A stretch of DNA of 64,000 bases from Spinacia oleracea (lineage: Eukaryota; Streptophyta; Magnoliopsida; Caryophyllales; Amaranthaceae): assembly GCF_020520425.1 (NCBI RefSeq), contig NC_079490.1, positions 42,540,723 through 42,604,722 on the forward strand, in the 5' to 3' direction. Positions 35,593-47,968 of this stretch are shown piece after piece. A program made the position numbers and the translations under genes. Position 1 is the stretch's first letter. Each line of letters opens with the position of its first letter. Under the pieces are notes generated by a model. It did no database searches. It was given only the letters and a program-made list of their open reading frames with translations, and was not told the origin of the DNA.

Positions 35593-37317
35593 TTGCTGCC
35601 TGGCCTTTTGGTCAGGCACAGCAGCCTCGGTGCCCGCGCATGAAAAAATATACGTAGCAAAAAAAAAAACTTTTCGTAAAAATTGCTGCAAGGGCGTATG
35701 AAAAGGCACTCGACTCTAAAGGCGACTAAAAAAATAAAAAATAAATAACTCTTTGTGTCGTTGTTAGGCCTCCTACGACGACAATGCTCGGCACCAAAAC
35801 CGAGCATGCTAATTAAACGACCTTGAATGTCACATGGGAAAAATATTCAAAAAAATAATGTTCGAATAATGTTTTCAAGAAAAAATAAATGTTCAAATAA
35901 ATCCGAGTCTAGACTAGGCTATGCCAAAAGTACAATCTAAATCCTAAGTCTTAGTTGTCTTATCCATAGAATCGATCCTAATACTTGGTGTCGTTCTGCA
36001 AGCTAAAAGGTTAAACCATATTGAGTCTCCCTGCCTAACATTTAAATCAATGAGCACCCATATGTAATTGTCATCCCTTGCTAGGATTCCACGGCCTCAA
36101 TACTCTCTCTCACCAATAAAAAGAATATATTATAGTATTTGCAAAATGGAAACGGTCACATTCTGGAAATCATTCCCCCATAGTCGCACAACCCCCAAAG
36201 TGAACCTAAGGTGTTAATACCATTGGCAAAGAAAAAATTAATGGCCCCAAGGCTTATAATCACATTGGGTCACGACTATCATAGTCCTCTCGAGTCACTC
36301 GCTCCTTGAAATACTACTAAGTACGGACTAAAAGATTTTCCATGAATGCAACATGACCAACCATGAAAATACCCAAATCGGCATACCATAAGGCTACCAT
36401 TGGGGTAAAGCAATACACACTAAGAGGGAAGCCGCACTAATGATTCTAGTCTTGCAAAAATAAAAATTCGATCTCCCTAACTAACTACCTTGCCAACATT
36501 AAGCAAAATGGCGCATGACAAATGAACACCCAAGGGTTAAAATCTAAAGTGTCAACCAACGAAAGTTATGGTCCAATTAGCCTAAGTCTGAGAGTTGCTT
36601 GGTCAAGTATTATAGGCTCACGCCACGTCATTATTTTGAGTCTAGGCCACCTCCTTGTATACATACACGGGTTATAATCAGAAAGATTAATGAAAGTTTG
36701 AGTCTAAATCACAACTTCCAATTAAATCCCAGAAACTGGCATCTGAAAAGAAACAAAAAATTACTTTCGATGTAATTCTTTCGTTAAAATTCAATAAGGT
36801 AAAAACAACATTTTGAATCTACGCTATTTGCATATTTTAAGAAACGACTAAATACGCTGCAAAGTAAGACAATTTAAAGGTCCACCCTATGCCCATTATT
36901 TCCAAAGCCCAAACCTGTTCTTACACCACCATTAGCAAAATGACCATATAACTTGTGTGGATACATCCTGTGGATATACCCTTGAGCCGTCCCCATGTTA
37001 CTCATTGGCCTTGGTTGATGTAAACTCATGACACTAGCTTGAGGCTGCAAATTGTGAGTCCTAGAAGATGTAATCCTTATGCTTGACCAATACCTATACA
37101 ACTTATCCAATCTCATTCAACCCATCTTTCAAGCCGTCTTGAGTCACAAATAAAAAAAGACAAATAAAAAGTACATTCTACGCTCAACGTAAGAAAGATT
37201 AAAAAATAAAATGTGAATAATAAAAAAAAGAGAAACTTTGCAAAGCGCCTCTAAAGTCAGTCTAAAAAGAAAAAGAAGCATTTAGTGCACCAAAAAAAGA
37301 TCCTCCCAGAAGTCATT

Positions 37318-37373
37318 TTCAGCGCCCATAGCTGGGCGCCGAAATCTTGAGCGCCCCAGCCTGGGCGCTGAAT
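37318..37373. repeat. GC palindrome pair 2 in element D
   Basis: CAGCGCCCATAGCTGGGCGC followed by GAGCGCCCCAGCCTGGGCGC. Same layout as the other pairs. Confidence 0.8.
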
Positions 37374-39402
37374 CTCTCTGCTTGCTAAAATTTGTCCCGA
37401 AGTGCTCGTCATTTTATCTGCACATGCACGGAAAAATAACGAACACTTGGAGGGGTACAGCACGTATTCAGATATACGTACCACCAAGAAATACATGTAC
37501 TCAAAAAAAATATAAAACAAATTTTTGGCTTACGGCAAAGCAGCAAATTAAAATAATAACAAACTTCATTTATTCTACCGTTTCAAATAATATGTTTTCA
37601 CCTCAGAACATACTTATCGAATTCGGCATTCTAAGAAACCATTTTATAGGCTAAGAACTACGCAAGACCTGATTCCAAATTAAATCTATTTAAGGCGGAT
37701 ACGTAGGCAATCCATGATTCGGTCCAACCAATTTGCGAAAATATTAAAGCCTATAGAATAACAAGAATAAAAATAGAAGTCCCTTATTGAAATTTAATTA
37801 CTTGCAACCCAAGTCGAAAGAAAAATTTAAGTCAAAGGAAGAATCCAAGTCACCAAGATGCCAAATTAATGAGCACACATCGAAAAATAATAAGGGCACG
37901 TACCCTTGCCAGAAGGAGCACTCACACTCCTAGGCACTTAGCCAAGACTCAAAAGATCACTCTGCCTCAATTGAATGGGGGCTAACGCAAGCGTCCATGA
38001 CCTCTAAAGTACTCGACTTGACCCTCCCTAAAGCGAACTAACTCACTTAAAGACTTTCTTTCACAACTAGACATAGTCGTTCGCTTAAAGACCTTCTTTC
38101 ACCACTAGACATAGTCATAATCGCCAACAAGTAATAAAGGCAGTAAGCTTGCAATAAAGAGGATTGTTCTACGGCGTCGCCCCATCGTTCCTTCGAACTC
38201 AGGGAACCCGTCCATGGTAATTCAAATGCTTGCTAATCCCCTTTGAAAAAAAAATAAGACATTGTCAATAGGACTTGGCACTTAACCAAGGCTCACCCTA
38301 CTCAGACATATGACACGGGCATCTAAAATCGAAATCTAAAAGCATCATTAATGGGAAGACATAACAACAACTAGGAGCTAAAAATTGAAATGAAAGAGCT
38401 AGGGAAAGAACTAAGTATACCTTGACCTTTTGTACAGACATACACCAAGTAAATCTAAGTCAATTTGAAAACGGTTTATATTCCCGCAATTCTGGAAAAG
38501 ATGGCCCTAAAAGCCCAAAGCATGTGCCACAAGGGCACAAGTAATATCTTGACGCCTGCACCCTGGCTTCCAGCAAATCCTTAGACAACATTCCAAAAAT
38601 CGTAACAGTATTTTGATTCACTCATGTGATCCTGTACGAACCCTTCTATAAATCAACTTGCTTATGACACCTCGGATTGTACTCAGTAGGATTCGGATTT
38701 TAAATAACTTCCAAATAATTTTCAAAGACTTCTTCAAACATAATAAAGAGTCGTTGGTTTAATTTAAGTATGCGTTTATCCCGATGTTGCAAGTGAGTCA
38801 AAAATATTTCAAAATATGATTATGGGTAAAGAAAGGCACCTAACTTTTGGTCAAGGCACACTTCAACATGTGACTACCTTGACCATGGCAATGTCGCACA
38901 ATACGACATTTACAAGAGAAGCAGCAAAATCACTACTCGAACGTACCTCGCACTAGACGAATCTGGTTCAAACTATTCATGATCCGTGTCACCATGAATG
39001 CATAAAAACGTATGCAAAGCATTATAGCACCAAGCCAATCCCGTAGCTACAATTGGGGGCTTGAGAAAAACACTCTAAAAATGCTCGAAATGACGATTTT
39101 ATCGCAAATTCTTGGCGCTAATGCTATACATACATCATAGGGGCACAATCCTAAGCTTTAATCATGTAAAATTAACCTTAGAATGGCTACAACCCCTCCC
39201 AAATTCTAAGCACTACTTAGAATATATAAAGTCACCCCACTAACAAGGGTAACTGAAAATCGCGAGTCACCAAAACTCCGATCAAACTACTGCACCTAAC
39301 GCTCGCCCTATAAGCGCCCGTTACACAGTCTACCTCGTTCCAAGGAAAAAGCGAAAGAAAAATCAAGGATAAGAACCGTCAAAATATACCCAGAAATCAT
39401 TT

Positions 39403-39454
39403 TCAACGCCCAGAGCTGGGCGCCGATATCTTTAACGCCCCAGCCTGGGCGCTG
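39403..39454. repeat. GC palindrome pair 3 in element D
   Basis: AACGCCCAGAGCTGGGCGCC followed by AACGCCCCAGCCTGGGCGCT. Confidence 0.8.
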
Positions 39455-40291
39455 ATTATCTCTGCTTGCTAAATCTTGCCCTGATATAAAAACAAGAAAG
39501 AAACACCTATGAATCCTCGCATCGAACGAAGTAATAAGCCGTGCAAACCCACGCAGAAGGTGCTACACTTATTCGAGCACCTGAACAAGGCATGATGAAA
39601 TAATCCAATGCAAAAAATAAATCCCAACACCTGGAGGAATGTTCTAAGACACGTTGTTAGGCCACACAAGCCTACGTCGCACCATAAGTTCAACCATCCC
39701 ACGGTACAAGTCTAAAAAAGAGTAAGGCATATTGCACTAATGTAGGCACGACCAAGAGCATGTGTAAAAGAGGCAAAGACTACTTATCGCCCAAATTCAA
39801 AATGCAAGCAACACTACTTCCATATTAAGGATTAAAAGTAGCAAAACATTACCTACCACGGAAGGGATAGCTCGCACTTACACGAATGGAACCCCAAGGC
39901 ATCTTTCTCAAAAGAACCTACAAAAATCGTACGCCAAAAGGAAGCATCCCAACATGCATACTTGGGGGCTCCAAGCTACGAAACAACCATAGCAAAATAA
40001 AAAAAATCTCGAAGAAAATGTTTGAACAATCGAAAGGGCACGATGTTTGAGCCCACTTCATGAATGGGCCTGAACCCTATCAAGCTTCTAAGCAAACTAT
40101 TCACAATCAGTCATTGCTCAAAAAAAAATGATTCAAACAAACTGATTAATGGACCGCACACAAACGGCCATTCTATGAACGCTCGTTCGTACATACATAT
40201 CATCTTTCTAAATATCGAACATTTACGAACGCGTTCAAAAGAAAAAAAAAAAAAAGAAAACAAACGAACAAAAGGCCAACTGTGAAATCAT

Positions 40292-40349
40292 TTTCAGCGC
40301 CCAGCGCTGGGCACCGAAATTTTTAACGCCCAGGCATGGGCGCCGAAAA
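40292..40349. repeat. GC palindrome pair 4 in element D
   Basis: CAGCGCCCAGCGCTGGGCAC followed by AACGCCCAGGCATGGGCGCC. Confidence 0.8.
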
Positions 40350-40814
40350 TGATCCCAGACCCAAAAAGGCCCCTGACTTCTATAGGGCCCTGCAATATTC
40401 ATTCGACTTGAAAATTGCCGATTTCTTTACTGAAAGTCGCACCTCACGGCTTTGTTAAGAGTAGCACACCACTACAAAGATCGCTCACACTTACGAGCAC
40501 AATCCCAAACACGATCAAGGACATTACAAAATGCTTACCCGCAAGGAACCTCTTTGACAAGAACTGACCGTCAAGCACGAACGCTTGGGGGCTCGCAAAA
40601 AATGGACTCCAACAAGGAGCGCGCAATCAAAATCACATTCCCAGACTGCGCCACACACCATATCATGTTTGGATATCTAAAAAAAAAAATATTGTTAAAC
40701 AAAAATATACACAGTGTGGACCCACTTATAGGACACATCTAATCAGGAAATATTACGACCCACCAACAAGTTGTAATCACAAAAGCCCTTCTACATAGGC
40801 AAAATAAGAAATTC

Positions 40815-41212
40815 AAAATGGGCTCGCCCACCCTCAGCGGGCGGGGTCTGCGTCACTAGCCGCGCAGGTCCTCAGTTTTCGAAAGAAATAAAATCTTCAA
40901 ATTTAAAATAGGCTCGCCATCTTCAGCCGGCGGGGTCTACGGCGCAAACTACGTAGGTCCTTATTTTCAAAAAAGTAAAATAAATTTCAAAACAGATTCG
41001 TCAACTTCTATCGGACGGGGCGTCCACCCTCAGCGGACAGGTTCGCCATCTTCAGCCGGCGGGGTCTACGCCACAAACCGCGTAGATCCTTATTTTCAAA
41101 ACATCAAAACAGATTCGTCCACTTCTATCGGACGGGGCGTCCACCCTCAGCGGACAGGCTCGCCCACCTTCAGCGGGCGGGGTCTGCGTCACTAACCGCG
41201 CAGGTCCTTAGT
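40815..41212 (+). repeat. Repeat array with GGCTCGCC...CAGCGGGCGGGGTCTGCG units
   Basis: Four full units of a module of about 90 bases start near 40822, 40909, 41040 and 41156. Each has a palindromic head (tcgcc..ctcagc.ggcgggg), then tctacg or tctgcg, then a cgcgcaggtcct-like tail. Shorter relatives (cagattcgtc...ggacggggcgtcc) lie between them at 40985-41035 and 41105-41150. It sits just upstream of the 3' LTR. Confidence 0.8.
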
Positions 41213-41710
41213 CGCTGCAGCGATAACCTTTTTCAGTTTTCCCTTTTTCCAAAAATTAAAGGAGTGGTTTTCCGTTTTTCCAAAAACGAACGATGTGCTG
41301 GATTTTCCTTCGTTTTACGTCCTATAAAAACAAGGGGTTTTCTCGTTTAGCTAGCCCAGAAAATGAGAATCTTTAAAAACGTTTTACCTCGTGATTGGGC
41401 TTGGCCAGGCCCAATTACACTTTACAGCTTTAATTTCGAAAACATCTGTAGCTACTCCCAATGACAAAGTGAGGGAGTTTCTACGCACCTTTAGATCCTT
41501 CCAATGACAAAGTGAGGAAGTTTCTATACTATCAGTTGACAAATCCCAATGACACGTGAGGGATATGTCGACACTTCAAGTGATGACCCTTAAGTCAAAT
41601 GTTATCACTCGGGGGCTCGTGAGACCCTCGCAAAACAGGTCATATACACCATGGCTTGTGTGACGCACTCCGTCTAATACTTTGACCATCGAATTACTCC
41701 AAGAATTAGT

Positions 41711-41726
41711 CAAAGTGGGGGCTAAC
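41711..41726 (+). other. Polypurine tract of element D
   Basis: CAAAGTGGGGGCTAAC directly before the 3' LTR. Confidence 0.75.
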
Positions 41727-43149
41727 TGTAGACACCTACTTTTGTCCCCATTCCCGCAAGGGAAAGGTTCGATGATGAAAACATAAATCTCCACTTGACA
41801 ACGCATCTCCTATGAAATAAACGAATCTCGATTCCCCATTTCATTTCACCCGAAACCTGCTATTTATGGAAACATGCTAAAAATAGTAACTGCCGTAAAG
41901 GGTAGCTTCTAAAAGTGGCAAGTCATAAAAGATAGAAACCTGTCAGAATTAGGTGTTGCACTCCAACATAAATCCTAAATGAGATAGAAAACTGCGAGAA
42001 TCCTATTCCTAATATGATTCAGAAATAAGAGTTACGTATTAATTAAAATCCTAACGAGCCTAGAGTTCGTAACGGGCCCAGACGCATTCCGTCATAATAT
42101 TGATACGCGCTAAAAGACTCGAATTAATCTCAAACTCTACGGATTTCAGGAATCCGAATCTGACCAAAGAATTCTGCCAGACCCTATTTTCAACGCCTAG
42201 CCCTGGGCGCCGAGAATTCCAGCGCCCAGAGCTGGGCGCCGAAAGTACCTGGGACGGATTCTTTTCCTAATCCGTTTCGTATTCAAATTCCTGAAAAACT
42301 ATCTTTCTACGCCACTTTTTCCTATAAATAGACCCCTAATTTCGACGTGAAACAACACACAACAACACACAATTATATTCTGAGTATTGACTCCAACCCT
42401 TAGCCTAAGCCTCTCGCTGCGAAACTGTTCACGCGTTCTGTCGCAATCGATCCATAAATCGAACAGAACGTATCCTGTCCCATAATTGAGATTCGTTAAA
42501 TAAAAAGGAGAAATAGCAAAGTCAAAGTGGTTAGTTTTCTGAGAACCGTGACACACCTCTCAAGGGTGCGTCGTAATGTGTCCCTTTTCGATGATTTAAC
42601 TGCTTTCCTCGCCCTTTTTATGAACTGTTAAACTAACCTAATCTGATTGTTCTATCACGCCTAACAAATATAATATTTTTGGGAAATCGGATTATCATGC
42701 TAGGTCCCTTAATGCTATTTAAATCAGATAATCACGATCGAATTAGTGCTATATGTTGCATATTGCTAAAATCAACTCAGATTAGTTTAATAGTTAACGC
42801 ATGTCCCTTCAATTATTTATGCTGAGCTAGTAAGGATATCCTGCCTCTGGAGTTATCGACGAGCGAATTACTCCTCTCGGTAGTTACAGTCCCCCGAACC
42901 CTCAATCTCTACCTTGCGGGTGTATATTGAGAGATCCCCACACCAGGGATCACAAGGGAACCTACGGCCATCGTGGTCAAACATAATTGCACTCCCTTTA
43001 TGTCACGATAACCGGGTTTTGTCAGTTTTTCTCATTGTCGTTAAAAACTGAATGGCGACTCCTATATTACTAGTCAGTTGGGTGTATACTCACAGGAAAT
43101 CCAATTACACTTGATTGAATAAAAAGAATCGTCACACCCACGAGGAACA
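41727..43149 (+). repeat. 3' LTR of element D
   Basis: TGTAGACACCTACTTTTG ... CCACGAGGAACA, about 99% alike to the 5' LTR by eye. It has a TATA-like box at 42322-42331 and a palindrome pair at about 42192-42242. It is followed by GGTAC (43150-43154). Confidence 0.95.
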
Positions 43150-43154
43150 GGTAC

Positions 43155-44723
43155 GCTTCGCAAATATCCTACGCTGCCTTTTCCAGATGATATGGTCATG
43201 TTAGAGGGACGAAACAAGTTGATTCAAGATGAACTTCAATATGATAGACAAGCCTTACATGTGGAGCATGAGAGACTTTTTCAAGTTGTACTGATGAACA
43301 AAAAGAGATATATGAGAAAATTATGGATGCAGTTTCAAGAGATGAAGGAGGTATTTTTTTCATATATGGATATGGAGGGACAGGAAAAACTTTCATTTGG
43401 AGAACTCTATGTGCAGCTATTCGGTCTAAGGGAGAAATTGTGCTTCCTGTTACTTCAAGTGGAATTGCATCACTTCTCCTTCCGAAAGGAAGGATTGCGC
43501 ATTCTAGGTTTAAAATACCTTTGGATGTAACAGAAGATTCCACTTGTAATATCAGACTAGATAGTGATTTAGCCGAGCTTTTGAAGAAGACAAAGCTTAT
43601 CATTTGGGACAAAGCTCCTATGATCAACATATTTTGCTTTGAAGCTTTAGCTAGAAGCTTAAGGGATGTTCTAAGACCCACGGAGAAACCTTTTGGGGGA
43701 AAAGTAGTTGTCTTTGAAGGAGACTTCAGACAAATCCTTCCTGTTATCCCAAAAGGAAGTAGACAAGACATTGTTTTTGCCACAATAAATTGATCTTATT
43801 TGTGGAATCATTGTGAGGTTCTTAAACTCACAAGGAACATGAGGATACAAGTAGGGAGGTCAGATTCGAGCAATAATGATATAAGGGAATTCTTAGAGTG
43901 GATATTAAAAGTTGGAGATGGAAAAGAAGGAGAGCCAAATGATGGGGTAGGAACTATATTAATCTCTGATGAAAATCTAATACGGGAAACAAATGATCCA
44001 GTTGAGGCTATTATAGAAAGTACTTATCCATCTTTACTTGAAAATTTATGGGATCCAAAATACTTTCAAGAAAGAGAAATTTTAGCACCAACTCATGATA
44101 ACGTACACATTATCAATGATTATTTGTTATCTTTAATTCCCGGTGAAGAGAAAATGTATTTGAGTTCTGACAGCATATGTAAGGTAGATACAAACATGGG
44201 AATTGAAGATCTTTATCCCCCTGAGTTCCTAAATACAATTAGATGCTCTGGGGTACCGAATCACGTAATTAAATTAAAGATCGGTGTTCCCGTCATGCTT
44301 CTCAGAAACATAGACCAGTCATCTAGCTTATGCAATGGTACTAGATTGGTAATCACTCAGCTAGGAAACCATGTTGTTGAAGCTAAAATTATTTCAGGTA
44401 GCAATGTAGGGCATAAGGTGTTCATTCCACGAATGACCTTAAGCCCATCAGACACCACCAGCTTGCCGATTAAACTTCAACGAAGACAGTTTCCGTTGGT
44501 TGTTTGTTTTGCTATGACGATAAATAAAAGCCAATGCCAATCACTTTCACATGTTGGTTTATACCTTCCAAGACCGGTCTTTAGTCATGGACAACTCTAT
44601 GTTGCAATTTCTAGAGTGACAAGCAAAAAAGGATTGAGAATTTTAATATCTGACAAGGATGGTGGACTTTCTAATACTACAAACAACGTAGTATACAAAG
44701 AGGTCTTTCAGAACTTGCCATGA
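43155..44723 (+). pseudogene. RepHel helicase domain (SF1, Pif1-like)
   Basis: The frame continues from the split exon with LRKYPTLPFPDD. After a frameshift in the T-run near 43278 comes DEQKEIYEKIMDAVSRDEGG and the Walker A box GYGGTGKT (43368-43391). Walker B reads IIWDKAPM: codon AAA at 43611-43613 encodes Lys where the family has Glu (DEAP). GDFRQILPVIPKGSR follows. A TGA at 43791-43793 then interrupts the frame, which continues at once with SYLWNHCEVLKLTRNMR. The end carries AMTINKSQCQSL and LYVAISRVTSKKGLRIL, the C-terminal helicase motifs, and ends with EVFQNLP and a stop at 44723. Confidence 0.92.
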
Positions 44724-46345
44724 AGAGGTATTTTATGATATAATTTGTTATTTAATTCACTGCTTTAATTCTTTTATATTTTAGTGTTACATATCTCCAA
44801 TTCTTAACTACAACTTTTTTCGCATCTATTTTCATGCAGTGGCAGCCGGAGCTAAGTGTGTTTGATAACAAGAAACTTGGTATTTTATCGGACTATAAGT
44901 TTACTAATAAATTGTGTGATGATACAAACAATTCTTTACATGTTATGCGTACAATTCAAAGAGGGGTTCTTACCATCTTGTAAGTTTGATGTTCCATTGT
45001 TTGCAGTCGCAGCTTCTACTCACTATCTCTCTGTAAAAATTAACCAATGTTGGCATGAGAGGAAAGAAAAGAGCATCAATTTAAAAGAAAAATAGGTAAT
45101 TTGATTACTGTTTAAAGAAAAAAGCGTTGCGGCCAAGACACTTATCATTTTTGTTCCAACATAGTGAATCAAACTTCTGAATCTCCACATATCCAAAAAT
45201 CGAAATTACACCATGCTATTTTGTTGCTACAGATTGCCCAAAATTAAAGGGGGGGAAAATCAGTTTTTTCAAACATATTAAAATTTTGGGAATTACCATT
45301 GAAATCCTAGCTTGATCCATATCATAACAGCTACTACATTCAATTGAAATCAAACATACTAATGTAAAAGAGAAATCAGAAAAGTTAAAATAGAATTACC
45401 TGAGACAACAACAATCATCATTATCAATTATGAGTATACAAATTTGATGAAAGACCTCTTGTTTATTGATCGTCCAATTATAGATCATTCAGATTTGGGA
45501 TGTTGTTTCTTCTCTTGATTACGATGATCAAGAAGGAAATGGTACTCCGTAGTACCGATGATATAAGTAGGAGTCGAAATGATCTTCTGGAATTCGGCAA
45601 AATTATAGATCTGGAGATTTTTGTTTTTTTACAGAAAATAGTATTCCGTAGTAGCAATGATCGAAGTTGGTAATTTCATGGCGTATTGGCGATACTAACA
45701 ATGTTCTCACTTTGAGGACTTCTGACCATTTGGTTTCCTTTTGTTTTGTTTGTTTCGTTTTTTCTTTCTCTTTTTCTTTCTTCTTTTAATTCAATATTAT
45801 AATTGCACCGAATTAAGCTACTTTAATTTTGTGATAAATATCTAACTTGGTCCATTTTCCCTTTCGATCTTTTCTTAACAACATACTCCTATTTTACTAT
45901 GTGTTGTTCATTCTTTAGAGTTGTATCACTATAGGAAAATTTGGATTTAATCATAAACATGCATATAACTTTCGGCTTTATGCTGACTTAAGGTCTTTAG
46001 GCAATAGAATAATCGTTTATAGACGTATACAGGAAGTGAGATCGAACAAATATAAAACATAATTGTCCCATGCTTTATCATTTTCATATACGAAGTATCA
46101 AATACTTCAAACACACATGTATTACCTAAAATATAAAAATAAAACATATACATAATTTGGGATACGAAAAAAAATTATAGTAAATATGGTCTTTAAATAG
46201 TAAAATGTGTATTGTATTGTAAAGAGCCATAAAAACCGGAGTATAATTTGTTAATTAATTACTCCGTATGATTTGCAAAATCAAAACTTTTACCATCACT
46301 TCATTAAATGATTTTATTTAAAATACCAATACAAACTTTATAAAA
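44724..46345 (+). other. Helitron H1 3' region
   Basis: About 1.6 kb between the RepHel stop and the terminal palindrome. A 79-codon frame at 44856-45095 shows no recognisable domain. The rest is AT-rich without visible genes. It may hold the RepHel 3' UTR. Confidence 0.55.
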
Positions 46346-46373
46346 CCGTGCAATTGCACGGGTTCTATACTAG
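46346..46373 (+). other. Helitron H1 3' terminus: palindrome plus CTAG
   Basis: CCGTGCAATTGCACGG is a perfect palindrome, followed by GTTCTATACTAG. A hairpin about ten bases before CTRR is the Helitron termination signal. Confidence 0.93.
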
Positions 46374-47953
46374 TTCGTATGCTAAAACGAATGGCCCAAT
46401 ATAATTATGCAAGTATTTACGTGAATTATTTAAAATTCACGTTCACATAAACGCGTCCTAAAAGATTCATCAATTTCCAAATTATTAATCCTTAGTATTC
46501 TAATTAAATTTTAATTTAATTAAAATAATGCGACCTACGAAAATAATTAAAATAATTATTTCATTTTTTAATTTCATTTAGTGGCTCCCACTCAAACAAA
46601 TAATTATTCCGGATAATTAATTAATTAAATATTGAATTAAACTTACGGCCCGGCCCAAGTTAAATAAAATAATTATTAATTATCCTGTTAGCCAATTTTT
46701 AATACAAACATAAATGTCAAGCCCAACTAAACAAAAAAAATTGTTCAGGTGCAGTGCGGGCTAGGCTTGCCCCCATCCCAGCAATGCACGTTGTGTGGCC
46801 TACGAGGCACAAGAGCAGTAACCCAGGCCCCCACAGCCAACTCCCCACGTACCCAGCTCTCGCTGTCCATGGTGCCTACTATGCTCGACGCTGCGCAAGG
46901 CAAGGCAACCTTGCTTGCTCGTAGCTCGCAAGCCAAGGCGTGCCAGCCTTGCTTGCCCCTTTCCTCGCCCAGCGCACGCGGCACGCAACACGCTTGCTGC
47001 TGCCCGCGTTGTTGTGTCTCGGCACAGGCGTAGCAGCCCGTATGGCTCGACGAGCCACACGTCCACCCCACCCTCGAGTTCGTGCCTTCGGTTCGTGCCT
47101 ACGGACCAACTAATTAAAAAAATTTAATTTAACGAACATTTGCATTAAGTTATTTTTCACAAAATTGACGATTTTTATTTTCGAAAAATAACGTTTTTAC
47201 AATTTAATTAGCTTAACAACAATCTAATTTCGTTAAAATTATTAAATCAAGGCTAACATTATTCAAATTTTAAGAACGAACAAATTTAAATGAAAATTTG
47301 AACTTTTAAATAATCGAATCTAAAACTTTAAATCGTTCTAAACATTTAAATTTCAGATTTTTAGGAATTTGGTTTAAGTGTTCATTAAAATTAATGAATC
47401 GATTCAAAATATTAATCCAATAATTTTTAAAAACTGCCACTTTACATAAAATTATATTTCCTTTCCCAATTAAACAAATTACTTTATCCAAATTATTTAA
47501 AAAATCAATTTGTGATAAAAAATTTACGAATTTGGGGTAAGCAAAATTAGGTTTATACTTAATAAAAACGGCTGAAATTTTTACCAAAATTAAAGAATAT
47601 ACCCAAAAGCATTGTGTCAAAATTCAATCAATTCCGAGTAGTTTAGGTCGACCAACTAATTGAAAAACTTTCCGAATTTATTAATTTTAACACGATAATT
47701 AAAAAAACGCCCAAAAACACATACTTCGAGGCCTGTTTTTGCAATTCCGTTCTCATGAGTTGATCTTAGAATTTTTTTTTCAATCAGATTAGGGTCAGAA
47801 AAGTCGAAAATAAGAAACTTTTTTAATTCAGACCTTATTACGCAATTCATTCAATAAATTCATAATAATTCCGAAAAAATCAATAAAAAATCCAAAAATT
47901 TCGACAACCAGCAAAACAAATAAATCATGCTAAAAATAGCTTTGAATACATAA
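46374..47953 (-). mobile_element. Element C, internal region (right segment, leader)
   Basis: It continues the match broken at 22420, e.g. acgaatggcccaa against A's gaatggcccaca near 7584. It corresponds to the leader between PBS and gag. It is AT-rich with a GC island at 46745-47105. No gene is readable. Confidence 0.82.
46745..47105. repeat. GC-rich island in element C leader
   Basis: The third GC island in the same position of a leader in this copia group. The overlapping open frames on both strands show no known domain and are not treated as genes. Confidence 0.6.
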
Positions 47954-47967
47954 GACTCATGATACCA
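47954..47967 (-). other. Primer binding site of element C
   Basis: On the minus strand TGGTATCATGAGTC, two bases from the LTR end. It is the initiator tRNA-Met type with changes in the tail. Confidence 0.75.
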
Positions 47968-47968
47968 C

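Larger units (their letters stand above)
34762..40800 (+). other. Interior of element D, no coding capacity seen
   Basis: About 6 kb without any frame that matches retroelement proteins on either strand. The main structure is four pairs of GC-rich palindromes of the form GCGCCCAG-N-CTGGGCGC at about 35540-35590, 37320-37372, 39405-39453 and 40297-40347, each flanked by AT-rich sequence. Short open frames here seem random. Confidence 0.7.
33283..43149 (+). mobile_element. Element D: large non-coding LTR retrotransposon inside RepHel
   Basis: It is 9.87 kb with LTRs at 33283-34702 (1,420 bp) and 41727-43149 (1,423 bp), TG...CA ends, TSD GGTAC, PBS-like TGGCGACTCCGCTGGGGA at 34744-34761 and PPT at 41711-41726. 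That PBS word is of the type used by Tat/Ogre gypsy elements (tRNA-Arg), which suggests the group; this is inference. I can read no gag, protease, integrase or RT in its 7-kb interior, so it looks like a LARD-type non-autonomous element. LTRs differ at only about 15 sites plus a 3-base indel, so it is young. Confidence 0.93.
27275..44723 (+). pseudogene. Helitron RepHel (Rep HUH nuclease and SF1 helicase), split by element D
   Basis: The Helitron transposase: HUH nuclease for nicking and joining, plus a Pif1-like helicase. Exon 1 is 27275-27362 and exon 2 begins at 27455. The main body starts near 29459 and runs to the TGA ending at 44723, with D (33283-43149) in between. Exact introns can be set at 31480-31632, 32180-32262 and 32925-33203, all GT...AG. 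Reading across D, residues RNGGT join TLRKYPTLPFPDD, so D split an intact coding stretch. Damage seen: frameshifts near 30285, 31248 and 43278, a TGA at 43791-43793, and Lys for Glu in the helicase Walker B box. The protein cannot be functional in this copy. Confidence 0.88.
22421..46373 (+). mobile_element. Helitron H1 with RPA and Rep/helicase genes, interrupted by element D
   Basis: It begins TCTATAATTATACTAAAAG after a host A and ends CTAG before a host T, the standard Helitron borders with no TSD. Near the 3' end is a perfect 16-base palindrome (46346-46361) followed by 12 bases to the end. Comparison with A and B shows the uninterrupted host site CACCCA|TTCGTATG. Without element D and one GGTAC copy it is about 14.1 kb, a usual size for a plant Helitron with both genes. 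It carries an RPA70-like gene and a RepHel gene, both on the plus strand and both damaged. Confidence 0.94.

Noticed and set aside
40815..41212. CRISPR-like array
   Set aside because: Units vary in length, spacers are not unique and of equal size, and the setting is a plant retrotransposon.
43196..43783. 195-codon minus-strand frame
   Set aside because: Antisense shadow of the helicase domain with its Walker A motif on the plus strand.
44856..45095. 79-codon plus frame after RepHel
   Set aside because: No recognisable domain; AT-rich flank after the transposase stop. Kept only as a note in the 3' region.
46745..47127. Overlapping frames on both strands
   Set aside because: GC-island artefact in element C's leader, with no domain.
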